Counted from the stretch's first letter, positions 8,510-18,540 are shown. The stretch: 48,096 bases of DNA from Candidatus Methanomethylophilus sp. 1R26 (GCF_001481295.1 NZ_LOPS01000011.1:1-48096); one strand, 5' to 3'. Numbers and translations are program-made. The notes: generated by a model not told the origin, from the sequence alone.

Positions 8510-9889
8510 ATGGCTGCATCGAGACCTCTCGACGTGTTCGAATCCTTCACCCGCTTCTCGGAAGGGAAGAAGACCAGGGAGGACCAGTGGGACTACGTCA
8601 CCGTTCCTACGAACGCGCTCCGCATGAAAGAGAAATACAAGATTGCGTTCGGCAAGAACATCATACCCGAGGACGAGGACATAGCCGACAGGCTCTTCCA
8701 GGCCGGCATGGACATGCTGATTTCCACCGGCATATACAACAGCAGCCTGGGGAAGGTCCTCTGCCCCACCGAGGATGAGGTGCTGGAGGCCATCCGCCGC
8801 GCTCCCCGCAAGATCTCGCTCGGATACGGGAACGAGCGCGTCAGCTGCAAATCCCGCCGCATGGGCGACCGCCGCGCTCCTGTCATCGAGGCCGGGCCTA
8901 CAGGCGCCCCCGTGTCCGAGAGCATCTTCACTCCCATGATCATGTCCTATGCCCAGGAGCCGTCCGTGGACGCCATCGTCAGCGGGGTCCTGGACACGGT
9001 GAGGGGCCAGCCGGTCAACACCAACACGCCCTGGGAGATCCGCGCCACCGTGGAGGAGATCCGCTACATCCGCGATGCCTGCGCCATCTGCGGGCGCCCC
9101 GGCCTGTGCATATAGGGGCCCCAGACCGCGCTGTCCAGCGCCGCCTGCCTCTCGGCCGACCTCGGCGAGATCAGCCTGAAGAAGCACGACCTGCACGAGT
9201 GCTCGCTCATGAACGAGATGAAGATGGACTCCAACCTGATGAACATGGTCGCCGGCTGGAAGGCCGCCGGGGACCTCATACTCGCGGAGCAGATGCCCAT
9301 GTTCGGCGGATACTGCGGAGGGATCGAGGAGACGGCCATCTGCGACGTCGCTTCGACCCTGGCATCGTTCACCATCCTGGGCACGGACATGCATCTCGAC
9401 GGCCCCGTCCACATCAGGTGGGGCAACACGACCGCCCGCGAGACGCTCCAGATCGCTGCGCATGCGGCGGCCGCCATCGATATCAACACCAACCTGATCA
9501 TCGCGAACCAGTACTACACCCTTGCCGGCCCCTGCACCGAGATGTGCCTGCTGGAGACTGCCGCCCAGGCGGTCACCGACAGCGTTTCCGGAAGGGACCT
9601 GATCTCCGGTGTCGCTGCGTCCAAGGGCGTGGTCAAGGACCGCGGGACGGGGATGGAGGCCCGCATGATGGGCGAATCGGCCATCGCATCGGCAGGCATG
9701 GACATCGAGCGCGCCAACAGGGTCATCGACAACATCGTATCCCTCTACGAGAACAGCTACAGCCATCCGCCGTCCGGGAAGCGCTTCCAGGACTGCTACG
9801 ATGTCGATTCCATCACCCCCTCGAAGGAGTACCTCAGGATCTACGACAAGGCCGTTGAGACCCTGAACAAATGCGGTCTCGAGATATGA
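8510..9889 (+). CDS. mtmB: Monomethylamine methyltransferase MtmB, copy 2 (pyrrolysine protein)
   Basis: A diverged second MtmB of 459 residues starting at ATG 8510 (MAASRPLDVFESFTRF). TAG at 9113-9115 again falls at residue 202, flanked by GRPGLCI-Pyl-GPQTALS. The active-site surroundings seen in copy 1 are kept (MFGGYCGGIEETA, HLDGPVHIRWGNTT, LAGPCTEMCL). Surface regions differ clearly, for example SRRMGDRRAP in place of the copy-1 sequence. Unlike copy 1 it has no corrinoid gene in front, so it must share MtmC or serve a different amine. It probably has its own weak promoter. Confidence 0.95.
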
Positions 9890-9944
9890 TCCCGGCCCTT
9901 CCGGAGCGGCCGCGCCCGCATCGATGGATGCTATCTGGGAAATC

Positions 9945-9950
9945 TTTATA
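9945..9950 (+). promoter_or_regulatory. TATA box of pylT
   Basis: TTTATA, about 30 bases before the tRNA-Pyl 5' end and 195 bases before pylS... no other promoter is seen before pylS, so pylT and pylS probably share this start. Confidence 0.6.
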
Positions 9951-9978
9951 CTCGTTGGATTGGATTACAGTCCTGCGT

Positions 9979-10049
9979 GGGGGACGATCCGGCGATCAGC
10001 GGGTCTCTAAAACCTAGCCAGCGGGGATCGACACCCCGGTCTCTCGCCA
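9979..10049 (+). tRNA. pylT: tRNA-Pyl, anticodon CUA (amber suppressor)
   Basis: Reads UAG as pyrrolysine. The 71 bases fold with acceptor GGGGGAC/GTCTCTC (two G-U pairs), D stem GATC/GATC with a four-base loop CGGC, anticodon stem and seven-base loop CTCTAAA with CTA at 10007-10009, T stem CGGGG/CCCCG, and an encoded CCA at 10047-10049 with discriminator G. No base separates acceptor and D stems, and a C-A mismatch interrupts the anticodon stem; both are known traits of the Methanomassiliicoccales type of tRNA-Pyl. The T loop reads ATCGACA, with A instead of the usual T at position 54. pylS begins 31 bases downstream. Confidence 0.97.
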
Positions 10050-10079
10050 CTTTCATTTGATATTTCGGGGTAATTCCAG

Positions 10080-10907
10080 ATGGCGGAACATTTTACCGAT
10101 GCGCAGATCCAGCGGCTGAGGGAGTACGGGAACGGCACTTACAAGGACATGGAGTTCGCGGATGTCTCCGCCAGGGAGAAAGCGTTCACCAAGCTCATGT
10201 CCGACGCCTCCCGCGACAACGAATCCGCGCTGAAGGGCATGATCGCCCATCCCGCCAGGCAGGGCCTGAGCCGGCTGATGAACGACATCGCCGATGCTCT
10301 CGTTGCCGACGGTTTCATCGAGGTCCGCACCCCCATCATCATCTCCAAGGACGCGCTCGCCAAGATGACGATCACGCCTGACAAGCCCCTGTTCAAACAG
10401 GTTTTCTGGATAGATGATAAGAGGGCCCTCAGGCCCATGCTCGCGCCCAGCCTGTACACCGTCATGAGGTCCCTCCGCGACCACACGGACGGCCCTGTCA
10501 AGATCTTCGAGATGGGCTCGTGCTTCAGGAAGGAGTCCCACAGCGGCATGCACCTGGAGGAGTTCACGATGCTGAACCTCGTCGACATGGGCCCGGCAGG
10601 CGATGCGACGGAGTCCCTCAAGAAGTACATCGGGATCGTCATGAAGGCCGCCGGCCTTCCGGACTACCAGCTCGTCCATGAGGAATCCGACGTCTACAAG
10701 GAGACCATCGATGTCGAGATCAACGGGCAGGAGGTCTGTTCGGCGGCCGTCGGACCGCATTACCTCGACGCCGCCCACGACGTCCATGAGCCTTGGGCGG
10801 GGGCCGGGTTCGGCCTTGAGCGCCTGCTCACGATAAGGCAGGGATACAGCACCGTCATGAAGGGCGGCGCCAGTACCACCTACCTTAACGGCGCCAAGAT
10901 GGACTGA
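10080..10907 (+). CDS. pylS: Pyrrolysyl-tRNA synthetase, catalytic domain only (PylSn-less type)
   Basis: Charges tRNA-Pyl with pyrrolysine. The 275 residues hold only the class II catalytic domain; there is no N-terminal tRNA-binding PylSn domain, as in other Methanomassiliicoccales. From memory it is very close to the M. alvus enzyme: RALRPMLAPSLYTVMR, HTDGPVKIFEMGSCFRKES, GMHLEEFTMLNLVDMG and GAGFGLERLL are all present. Residues forming the amino-acid pocket are kept: L125, Y126, N166, V168, Y206, W239. ATG 10080 gives MAEHFTDAQIQRLREYGNG, matching the family start. pylC follows after 86 bases, where pylB would be expected. Confidence 0.97.
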   Translation: MAEHFTDAQIQRLREYGNGTYKDMEFADVSAREKAFTKLMSDASRDNESALKGMIAHPARQGLSRLMNDIADALVADGFIEVRTPIIISKDALAKMTITPDKPLFKQVFWIDDKRALRPMLAPSLYTVMRSLRDHTDGPVKIFEMGSCFRKESHSGMHLEEFTMLNLVDMGPAGDATESLKKYIGIVMKAAGLPDYQLVHEESDVYKETIDVEINGQEVCSAAVGPHYLDAAHDVHEPWAGAGFGLERLLTIRQGYSTVMKGGASTTYLNGAKMD

Positions 10908-10993
10908 CCGAACATATACGCAATTCCGTTCATCTGATATGCAGAAGATGCGGGTGCCGAGGCAAAAGGCCATGGATTCCAGGGGGCAGTAGA
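10908..10993 (+). other. Short pylS-pylC gap where pylB would be expected
   Basis: This interval is too short for PylB, the roughly 350-residue radical-SAM methylornithine synthase. It holds one tiny reading frame, 10939-10992 (MQKMRVPRQKAMDSRGQ, ending TAG), for which I have no assignment. No CX3CX2C radical-SAM motif is coded here or elsewhere in the window. The block may be the scar of a deletion, or pylB may be elsewhere in the genome. Confidence 0.55.
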
Positions 10994-12154
10994 CTGAAAC
11001 TAGGTATTGTAGGAGGCGCGCTTCAGGGCATCGAGGCGGCCTATCTCGCGCAGAAGGCCGGATATGAGACTTTGGTCCTGGACAGGAGGGAGGATGCTCC
11101 CGCCCGTTCCATAGCGGACGGCTCGGTCACAGTCGATGTGGCCAAGGACCCGGAGAAGGCCGCGAAGGCCCTCGGGGACTGCGATGCCGTCATACCGGCG
11201 CTCGAGGAGATGGATGCCCTCGAGAGCCTTGAGAAGATCAAGGGCGGTTTCGCCGGGCCGTATCTTTTCGATATCGATGCTTACCGGATCTCGTCATCCA
11301 AGCTGAGGTCCAATTAGATCATGGGGAAGTTCGGCGTCCCCATGCCGAAGCCGTGGCCGGAATGCGGCTACCCTGTCATCGTCAAGCCGTCGTCCCAGAG
11401 CGGGTCCGTCGGCGTCTCCGAGGTGGAGAACGATGAGCAGATGAAGGCGGCGCTGGAGAAGGTCTCCGCGCTTCATGACGAACCTGTGGTCCAGGAGTTC
11501 GTCCACGGGAAGAGCCTGTCCGTCGAGGCCATCGGGGACGGGGAGAAGGCGAGGGCCTACGTGACCACCCAGGTGGTCCTCGACAGCGGGTACGACTGCA
11601 AACAGGTCATCTGCGATCCCGGCATCCTCAGCCCGGAGGCCGATGAGAAGTTCGGGGAGTGCATCAGGATGACCGCCGAGGACATGCATCTCCGCGGACT
11701 GATGGACATGGAGGCGATCGGCGGCAACGCGGGGTTCAAGGTCCTCGAGATCGACGCGAGGATCCCCAGCCAAACGCCGGCATGCATACTGGCAGGCACC
11801 GGCATCAACCTCCTGAAGGAGCTCTACCTGACCCTCTCCGGCAGGGGTTCGGACCCGGTGAGGAGGCCGGGAGCGTCCTCGTACGAGCATTTCTACATCG
11901 ACGGGGCGCGCATGTACACCACCGGGGAGAAGGCGTTCTCCCATGTGGAGAGCCCGCGCATCGAGAAGGGGCTGTTCGGGTCGGATGAGATGATCACCGA
12001 TTATGCACCCGGCAGGTCCCGCTGGCATGCAACCATGATCACGTCCGGGAAGGACAGGGAGGAGGTCTTCTGGAAGAGGAAGGACGCCATCGCCCGCATC
12101 ATGGACGAGTGCGGCATCGAGGAGTTCATCGACGGCTCCCCGGAGGTGGTCTGA
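10994..12154 (+). CDS. pylC: Pyrrolysine biosynthesis ligase PylC with in-frame TAG
   Basis: PylC is the ATP-grasp ligase that joins 3-methylornithine to lysine. The N-terminus KLGIVGGALQGIEAAYLAQKAG fits the family, but its start is CTG 10994 in this text; no ATG, GTG or TTG is in frame back to pylS, so an altered or misread ATG is likely. TAG at 11315-11317 lies in frame at about codon 108 (FDIDAYRISSSKLRSN-TAG-IMGKFGVPMPKP). It aligns with the variable linker before GVPTP in Methanosarcina PylC. The ATP-grasp part (YPVIVKPSSQSGSVGV, GKSLSVEAIGDG, LEIDARIPSQTP) is intact. Read through as Pyl the protein is about 386 residues; restart at ATG 11321 would lose the first domain. pylD overlaps by one base (TGATG). 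Confidence 0.88.
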
Positions 12155-12984
12155 TGACCAGGCTGACCCCCAAGATGATCTCCGGCCTGTCCGGAGAGCT
12201 GAGCGATATCGACAAGATGCTGATCCGCGACACCGGGATGGACCTCAGGACGCTTGGTTTCAGGGCCATCGGCGTCGACCCTGCGAAGGTCGACGTTACC
12301 AAATACAGGGCCGCGGCGGTGCCCATCACCTCCGGCCTCGGGATCATCAGCAAGTTCTCCAGGAGCGTCGCCGACATCGTCTCCGCCATGGGCATCGAGT
12401 GCACCGTCACGGAGCACACCGATGTCTGGGGCTTCGGCGATGCCCTCGACCTCGGCGCGGACATCATACTGATGGCGGACGATGAGCAGTACATGGCGTA
12501 CAGCGTCGCCGCCGGGAAGTACGCCAACAACTCGTACTGCACGGCGGCCGGGTACGTGGAGGCCCTCCGCGGCGCCGCGGGCGGCCTGAAAGGGAAGGAC
12601 GTGCTGGTCCGCGGAGCCGGAAGGGTCGGAGGCAACATGGTGGCCATGCTCAGGAAGCTGGGCGCCAGGGTCACCGTGGCCGACATCCTCCCCGACCGGG
12701 CGTCCGCAGTGGCATACGCCAACCCCGGCACCATAGTGGCCACGGACATAGACGCATCGACGAGGAAGGCGGACCTAATACTCAATGCGTCACCCACGCC
12801 CATACCGGGCGACCAGATCAAGGAGGGTGCCATAGTCTCTACGCCGGGCATCCCCCACGTTTACGACGAGGAGACGCTCGCCAAGGCGGAGTTCATCCAC
12901 GACCCGCTGGCGATCGGGACCGCGCCGATGGTGGCCCAGGCCATTTCTTTCTCGCTGGGCAAGGACTGTTTCCTGCAGGAGTGA
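12154..12984 (+). CDS. pylD: Pyrrolysine biosynthesis dehydrogenase PylD
   Basis: PylD oxidises 3-methylornithinyl-N6-lysine, leading to ring closure to pyrrolysine. It has 276 residues, against about 260 in Methanosarcina. The N-terminal part has AAAVPITSGLGIISKFS, matching VPVTSGNGIIGSFS of the family, and GADIILMADDEQY. The C-terminal Rossmann domain has VLVRGAGRVGGNMVAML and the LNASPTPIPG, VSTPGIPHVYDEE and DPLAIGTAPM stretches. The ATG shares its A with the pylC stop, so translation is coupled. No frameshift. Confidence 0.95.
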   Translation: MTRLTPKMISGLSGELSDIDKMLIRDTGMDLRTLGFRAIGVDPAKVDVTKYRAAAVPITSGLGIISKFSRSVADIVSAMGIECTVTEHTDVWGFGDALDLGADIILMADDEQYMAYSVAAGKYANNSYCTAAGYVEALRGAAGGLKGKDVLVRGAGRVGGNMVAMLRKLGARVTVADILPDRASAVAYANPGTIVATDIDASTRKADLILNASPTPIPGDQIKEGAIVSTPGIPHVYDEETLAKAEFIHDPLAIGTAPMVAQAISFSLGKDCFLQE

Positions 12985-12990
12985 ATCTAT

Positions 12991-14620
12991 TTGACAGAAT
13001 ACGGAATCGCATTGGATATCGGAACAAGCGCCTGCGCGCGCAGGCGATCGAACTCGGAACCGGGGAGACCGTGGGCACCGCCATCACCCAGAGGCACCCG
13101 ATCCCCGGGATGAACGTCATCGACCACGTCAACTTCGCCATCAAATCGGGCGAGGATGTGGCCAACCGCCTGCTGGTGGACTGCGCGAACCAGCTGTTCG
13201 CCTCTCTGGGCATCGACCTGTCCAAGGTGAAGAGGATCGGCGTCTGCGGGAACACCTTCCAGATGTCCCTGTTCCAGAACATCGAGATCAGGGACCTGGC
13301 CTATGCCGGCCAGAACATGCTCAAGGACCTCGGCGTGGTCCCTCCCAAGAGGGACGGCGCGGTGATCAACGCCAGGAGCATGGGCATCAAAGGGGTCGCC
13401 GATGACACCGTCGTCATCATACCGCCGGCGGTCAGGCACGAGATCGGGGCGGACGCCATCGCCATGCTGCTGATCACCGGCGTCGCGGACGCAAGGAGCC
13501 CACCCTGGTCGTCGATTACGGCACCAATGCCGAGATGGCCCTCATATGCGGAGACGGCAGGATCATCACCGGTTCCGCCGCCGCCGGCCCGGCCATGGAG
13601 GGACAGGAGATCGAGCGCGGGATGCTCGCCGCCCCCGGTGCCATATCGGACGTGGACATCGTCGAGGACGGATGGAAATGCACCGTCCTCGACAAGTCCA
13701 TGATCGACACGGAAGGGGACACCGTCGACCCGATGGACGGGCGCACCGTGAGGAAGGGGAAGGCCGAGGCCATCGGCATCACCGGGACCGGCACCGTCGC
13801 CGCCCTCTACGACGGCATCAAATCCGGGATCATCCCCACATGCCCCAACATCAACACCCCCGACGGGAAGCTCCACCTGATGAACGGCATCAACATCACA
13901 TCGCACGATGTCGATGAGGCCGGGAAGGCCATCGGCGCCATGCGCGCAGGGTTCCTGACCCTCCTGCACGAGGCCGGCATGTGGACCGGCGACGTCAAGA
14001 CCGCGTACATGTCGGGCGCCTCCGGCCTCTATGTCGATGCGGTCAAGGCCCTCGGGCTCGGCATGGTCGTCCCGGGCGCGACCCATCTGATCCAGTTCGG
14101 CAACACCTCCATCGAGATGGCCCGCAGGATCGCCATGGGGACCATCGACATGGAGTTCCTGAAGCAGTTCGCCCAGAAGCTCAAGGCCACCCACTGCATG
14201 TTCGCGACCTCGGAGACCTTCAAGCAGATCTACTCCATCGAGTACTCCGTCTGGTGCACCGGCATGCCGATGTCCATGTACGACGAGATGCTCGGGATCT
14301 ACAACCTGCCTCCCCTGGGTAAGCCCTCCGAGGACGTGTCTGTCGAGAGGAAGAGCATGACCGACCTTCCGGACACCGACAAGTGCCCGGTGAAGGTCAT
14401 CGAGTCCGGGACATTCCTGACCGCCCGCATCGACGGCTGCATCTACTGCAGGAAGTGCATGAAAGAGTGCCCCGAGAAGGCCCTCACCATCGTGAAGGGG
14501 CCCTCCGGGTGCAGCTTCCGCGTGGACTCCGCCCGCTGCGGAGGGACGGCGTGCCGCCGCTGCGAGCGTGTCTGCCCCCAGAAGGTCCTGCACCTCGACG
14601 GCGGGAAGCCGACGGCCTGA
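12991..14620 (+). CDS. ramA: Corrinoid activase RamA (two apparent frameshifts)
   Basis: RamA uses ATP and iron-sulfur clusters to reduce inactive Co(II) corrinoid in MtmC, MtbC and MttC. The start is TTG 12991 (TEYGIALDIGTSAC), six bases after the pylD stop. One missing base near 13035 (restoring GTSACRAQAIEL) and one near 13492 (restoring ADAKEPTLVVDYGTNAEMAL) join three frames to about 543 residues, the usual size. The middle is an ASKHA-type ATPase fold (DYGTNAEMAL, GAISDVDI, GITGTGTVAALYDG). The C-terminus carries two 4Fe-4S motifs, CIYCRKCMKEC and CRRCERVCP. Being downstream of pylCD it links pyrrolysine supply to corrinoid reactivation. Confidence 0.92.
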
Positions 14621-14660
14621 GCAGGCGGGGCCCGACGGGCTCCGCGGTCCCCCGACAAAG

Positions 14661-14721
14661 AATATAAATGGGTTTTCGATAAACCTAAACAGGAACTAAC
14701 TTAGCCCGGGGCTTCCCGGGT
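14661..14721 (+). promoter_or_regulatory. Promoter and hairpin leader of the DEAD-box helicase gene
   Basis: A TATA box (AATATAAATG, 14661-14670) predicts transcription from about 14690. The leader then contains CCCGGG-GCTT-CCCGGG (14705-14720) followed by TTTCTTTATTTTCT, the layout of an intrinsic terminator, before ATG 14758. It may act as an attenuator in the leader, or simply end ramA transcripts. Confidence 0.5.
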
Positions 14722-14757
14722 TTCTTTATTTTCTATCTTCCAGCGAAAGTGAATGAA

Positions 14758-16523
14758 ATGACAGAAGGCAAGTTTGAGGACCTAGGCATCTCGGACGAAG
14801 TTCTGAGAGCCGTCAGGTCCGTAGGATGGGAGGTTCCCACCCCCGTGCAGTCTGCCGCGATCCCCGCCGAGATGAAAGGCGATGACATTCTGGCCCTCGC
14901 CCAGACGGGAACCGGCAAGACCGGGGCATACGGCGCCGCCATCCTGAGCAAAACCGAGCCGAACGGGAAAGACCCGTCGGCCCTGGTTCTCGTGCCTACA
15001 AGGGAGCTTGCGACGCAGGTCTCCGATCAGCTGAACGCTCTGTCGAAGTTCAGCGGACACAGGTGCATCCCCGTTTACGGCGGGGTCAACATCGAGAACC
15101 AGGTCAAGGAACTGAGCAAAGGGTCCGATGTGATCATCGCCACCCCCGGGAGGCTCAAAGACCTCCTGGAGAGGAAGACCCTGTCCCTCAACTCGGTGCG
15201 CATCGTCGTGCTCGATGAGGCCGACCGCATGCTCGACATGGGGTTCGCCCCCAGCGTGAACATGATACTCTCCAAGGTGCCCAGGGAAAGGCAGACCCTG
15301 ATGTTCTCGGCGACCATGAACGAAGAGGTCAAGAAGCTCGTCGTCAAGCACATGATCAACCACAAGGAGATCGAGGTCTCCCCGGACGAGCCGACCGTGG
15401 ACCTCACCGCGCAGTACTTTATCAGGACGACCCGCGATTCCAAGCGCGAGGAGCTGGCCCGCCTGATCGACGAGGGCAGCAAAATCATGGTCTTCTGCCG
15501 CACCAAGCGCAAGGTGGACTACCTGTCCAGGAAGCTCAAGCGCGACGAATACGTCGTCGGCGCCATACACGGCGACATGCCGCAGAACAAGAGGGAGAAG
15601 ACCCTCAGGGCGTTCGAGGACGGGGACCTCAGGGTCCTCATCGCCTCCGATGTCGCGGCCAGGGGGTTCGACGTCCCCGACGTCGACCTGGTGGTCAATT
15701 TCGACATCCCCGCAGAGGTGGAGACCTACATCCACCGCATCGGCAGGACAGGCCGCGCCGGCAGGAACGGGCGCGCTATAACGTTCGTGAACAGCGACGA
15801 CGAGGAGATGCTGGCCAAGATCGAGAAGGCCATCGGCAGGAACATCGTCGAGATAAAGCCGACCTCCAAGCTCTACTACGAGGCCCCGGAATCCCCCAAG
15901 GAGGACAGGGCCCCCAAGAAGAAGGCCAAGGCCGAGAAGCGCAGGGTATCGGCGCTGAAAGCGGCCGCAGAGGCAGCCATCAAGGCGGCCCAGGAATCCG
16001 GAGACCCCGATATGAAGGCGACCGGGCGCACCCTGAAGGGCCAGCTCGACCGCGGCAGGAAGTCCAGGTCCGCTTCCGCAGAGGCTTCCGCCCCGTCAGG
16101 CAGGCAGAAAGGGGCCAAAGGCAGCAGGGCCGGGAAGCCCCAGGAAGGGCGCCAGCAGACCCAGCAGAGGCCTCAGAACGGCAAATCCCAGATGCCGAGG
16201 CCGCAGGGAGTCCCCGCCCATCCCAAGGTTCTCCACAAGTACGTCAAGATCGACCGCGCCGCGCCTCCCGAGAAGGACATGTCCTTCGACAGCTGGAGAT
16301 CTCCGTGGGGTCCGACGACGGCATCGACCAGGACAAGCTCCTCGAATTCGTCCTGAAGACCGCCGGGATCCGGAGGGAGGACGTCGGGAACATCCACGTC
16401 TACGGCAGCAAGTCCAGGGTGCAGGTCGTCAGGTGGAGGTCCCAGGAGGTCGTCGACGAGCTCTTCGGGCACACCGTCAACGGCCGCCGCGTGATGGTCT
16501 CGAACCTTTCCGACAAGCAGTGA
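14758..16523 (+). CDS. DEAD-box RNA helicase with C-terminal RNA-binding domain (one apparent frameshift)
   Basis: ATP-dependent RNA unwinding, probably in ribosome assembly or cold adaptation. About 588 residues. Motifs in order: Q motif PTPVQ, Walker A AQTGTGKT, PTRELA, DEAD within VVLDEADRMLDMGF, SAT, and HRIGRTGRAG. A basic, low-complexity linker follows (residues about 380-490, rich in Lys, Ala, Gln). One missing base near 16292 separates the end: restored, it continues LEISVGSDDGIDQDKLLEFVLKTAGI to VMVSNLSDKQ, a DbpA-type RNA-binding domain. ATG 14758 is chosen; GTG 14749 is also in frame. It converges on the chelatase genes. Confidence 0.88.
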
Positions 16524-16531
16524 AAGGGAAG

Positions 16532-16551
16532 GCCGGGGCATCCGCCCCGGC
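16532..16551. terminator. Bidirectional hairpin between convergent genes
   Basis: GCCGGGGC pairs perfectly with GCCCCGGC around ATCC, midway between the ends of the helicase gene (plus) and the chelatase D gene (minus). AT-rich sequence (AATTTAAAAAGGGTTTTT) follows on the plus side. Confidence 0.6.
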
Positions 16552-16601
16552 TGAAAACAATTTAAAAAGGGTTTTTCACAGGTTTTGGGGCAGAGTTTCG
16601 C

Positions 16602-18540
16602 TCAGTCTCCGTTCTCATCCTCGAAGCGCCCGGTCAGGTCGTCTATGTAGATGTACCGGCCCTTCAGCATGTCCGCGAGCTTCTGGGCGTAGTTTATCCT
16701 GCGGTGCCTCGGGCCGTTGTCTATGATGACCCACTCGGTGTTCGGGACCTTGATGGTCGCGACTATCTTCTTCAGCTCGGCCCACGGCTCTCCCTTGAGG
16801 GCAGGTATGTCGGGGGACCCGTCGGTGATCATTATGACGTAGCATTTCTGCTCCGGGTTCTTGCGCGTGTAATTGCGCATGTACTTGTCGAGGGTCATCA
16901 TCGCCTGTCCCAGAGGCGTCGATCCTCCGGTGACGGTCTTGGAAAGGGCGTCGAAGATGGCCTCCACGTTGCGGGTGAACGGCACCGCGAGGTTGACGAG
17001 GTGCTGCCCGAAGGTGAGCAGGGCGACCCGGTCGCGGCGGACGTATCCGTCCTCCAGCATGGCGCGGACGGCTTTCATCGCCTCCTCGAGCATCCCGGTG
17101 TTGTCCAGGGAGCCGCTGACATCCACGGCGAACATGAACGAGCAGACGCTCTGCCTTATGCGGATGTTCTCGCGGATATCGCGGTTCTCTATGACCACGC
17201 TGAGGCCGTTGGGCTTCCTGGTCTTCTGATGGGGCGCCGCGGCGCGGATGGTCGGCACGATGGCCGGGTCCGAGGTCTTCCCCTCGGGGATGCGGAACCC
17301 GTGGGCGCGGCCGTTGCGGTCCCCGCTCTCGGCGCCCCTCGGTATCTGCCCGACGACGTTCCTGAGGCTGATGGTCTCGATGCGGTCGATCTCCGCGAGG
17401 TTGTTCTGCACATCGTCGAGGAGCAGGGTCATGACGTCCACATCGGGGATCGGGCCGTCATCGTCCTCTTCCTCATCCGATGATTCCTTCTCCGGTTTCG
17501 AGCCGTCCCCGTCGGCCTTGATCGCCTCTTCCTCGGCCTCCTTCAGGATCTCCTCGCTGTCGGTGTCGAGCTCTCCCGACTTCTCCATCCTGGCGACCTC
17601 GGCGATCTCCTCCGCGGAGATCTCCTGCTCGTCATCATCTGCATCGGGGGCGGCGTCATCGCTGTCGCCGCTGAGGCCCAGTTCCCTCTTCCCGACGGCC
17701 GGGAGCTTGGGGTTCCTTCTGTGGAGGAGGCACATGACCGAGGCGTCGCGGATGTCGTCGGCGGTTATCCTGTCCCTGCCGTCGAGGGCGGCGAGGTCCC
17801 TCGCGACCCTGGCGCAGGCTATGTCGCCGCGGTGCCCGACGGCGTTCATCTTCTTGCAGACGGTGACGATGTCGTATATGTCGCGGCGGGTGATCTTTAT
17901 GCCGGGGATCAGCTCCCTGGCCCTCGCGATCCTCTCGGCCGTTCTCCTGTCGTCTTCGGAGAAACGGGAGGCGAAGCCTCCGGGTCCTCGCGGAAGGCGA
18001 GGTCGCTCTCGATGATGTCCGCCCTCGTCTGCGCATCGCTGTCCGCGAGGGTCGAGATGCAGATCTCGAAGCGGTCGGCGACCGAATCGGGGAGGTCCTT
18101 CTCCGCAGGGTTCATGGTCGCCACCACCGAGGTCCTCAGGGGATACTCGGCGGAGACGCCTTCCCTCTCTACCTCGACGCGCCCGGATTCGACGGCGCCC
18201 ATCACGGCGTCCGCCGTGCGGGTGTCAAGGAGGTTGATGTTGTCGATGCAGAGGATGTTCCCGTCGGCGCGGCCGAGGATGCCCTCCTTGAGGTCGGTCC
18301 TGCCGTCCCCTATGGCCTTCTCGAGGTCCATCCCGCCGAATATGTCCTCATCGCCGGCGCCCGCCGGGAGATTGACTATTTCCCGGCCGGATATGCCGGA
18401 GAGGGAACGCACGAGAACGCTCTTGGCGGTGCCGGAAGGCCCTTTGATGAGGACCCCGCACAGGCTGTCGTCCGCCAGGAGGCACATCAGGCGCGTTTGG
18501 CGGCGGTTTCGCCGCTGACGGCCGAGAACGGGTACTTCAG
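16602..18540 (-). CDS. BchD/ChlD-type chelatase subunit, AAA+ plus VWA (two apparent frameshifts)
   Basis: Chelatase D-like protein of about 646 residues. The N-terminal AAA+ domain has Walker A GPSGTAKS and a degenerate Walker B (CIDNINLL, Asn for Glu), as expected for D subunits. A long acidic linker follows ([24 protein letters not shown]), then a VWA domain with MIDAS residues DVSGS, GGSTPLG and ITDGSPD. Missing bases near 17974 (restoring [15 protein letters not shown]) and 18492 (restoring AAKRALMCLL) split the frame. The start reads CTG AAG TAC at 18540, overlapping the upstream TGA; no normal start codon is visible. Likely works with the upstream BchI-like ATPase and an absent large subunit such as CobN. 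Confidence 0.8.

Noticed and set aside
13035-13492. Programmed frameshifting in ramA
   Set aside because: No slippery heptamer or following pseudoknot is evident, and the same kind of one-base loss occurs in unrelated genes throughout the window.
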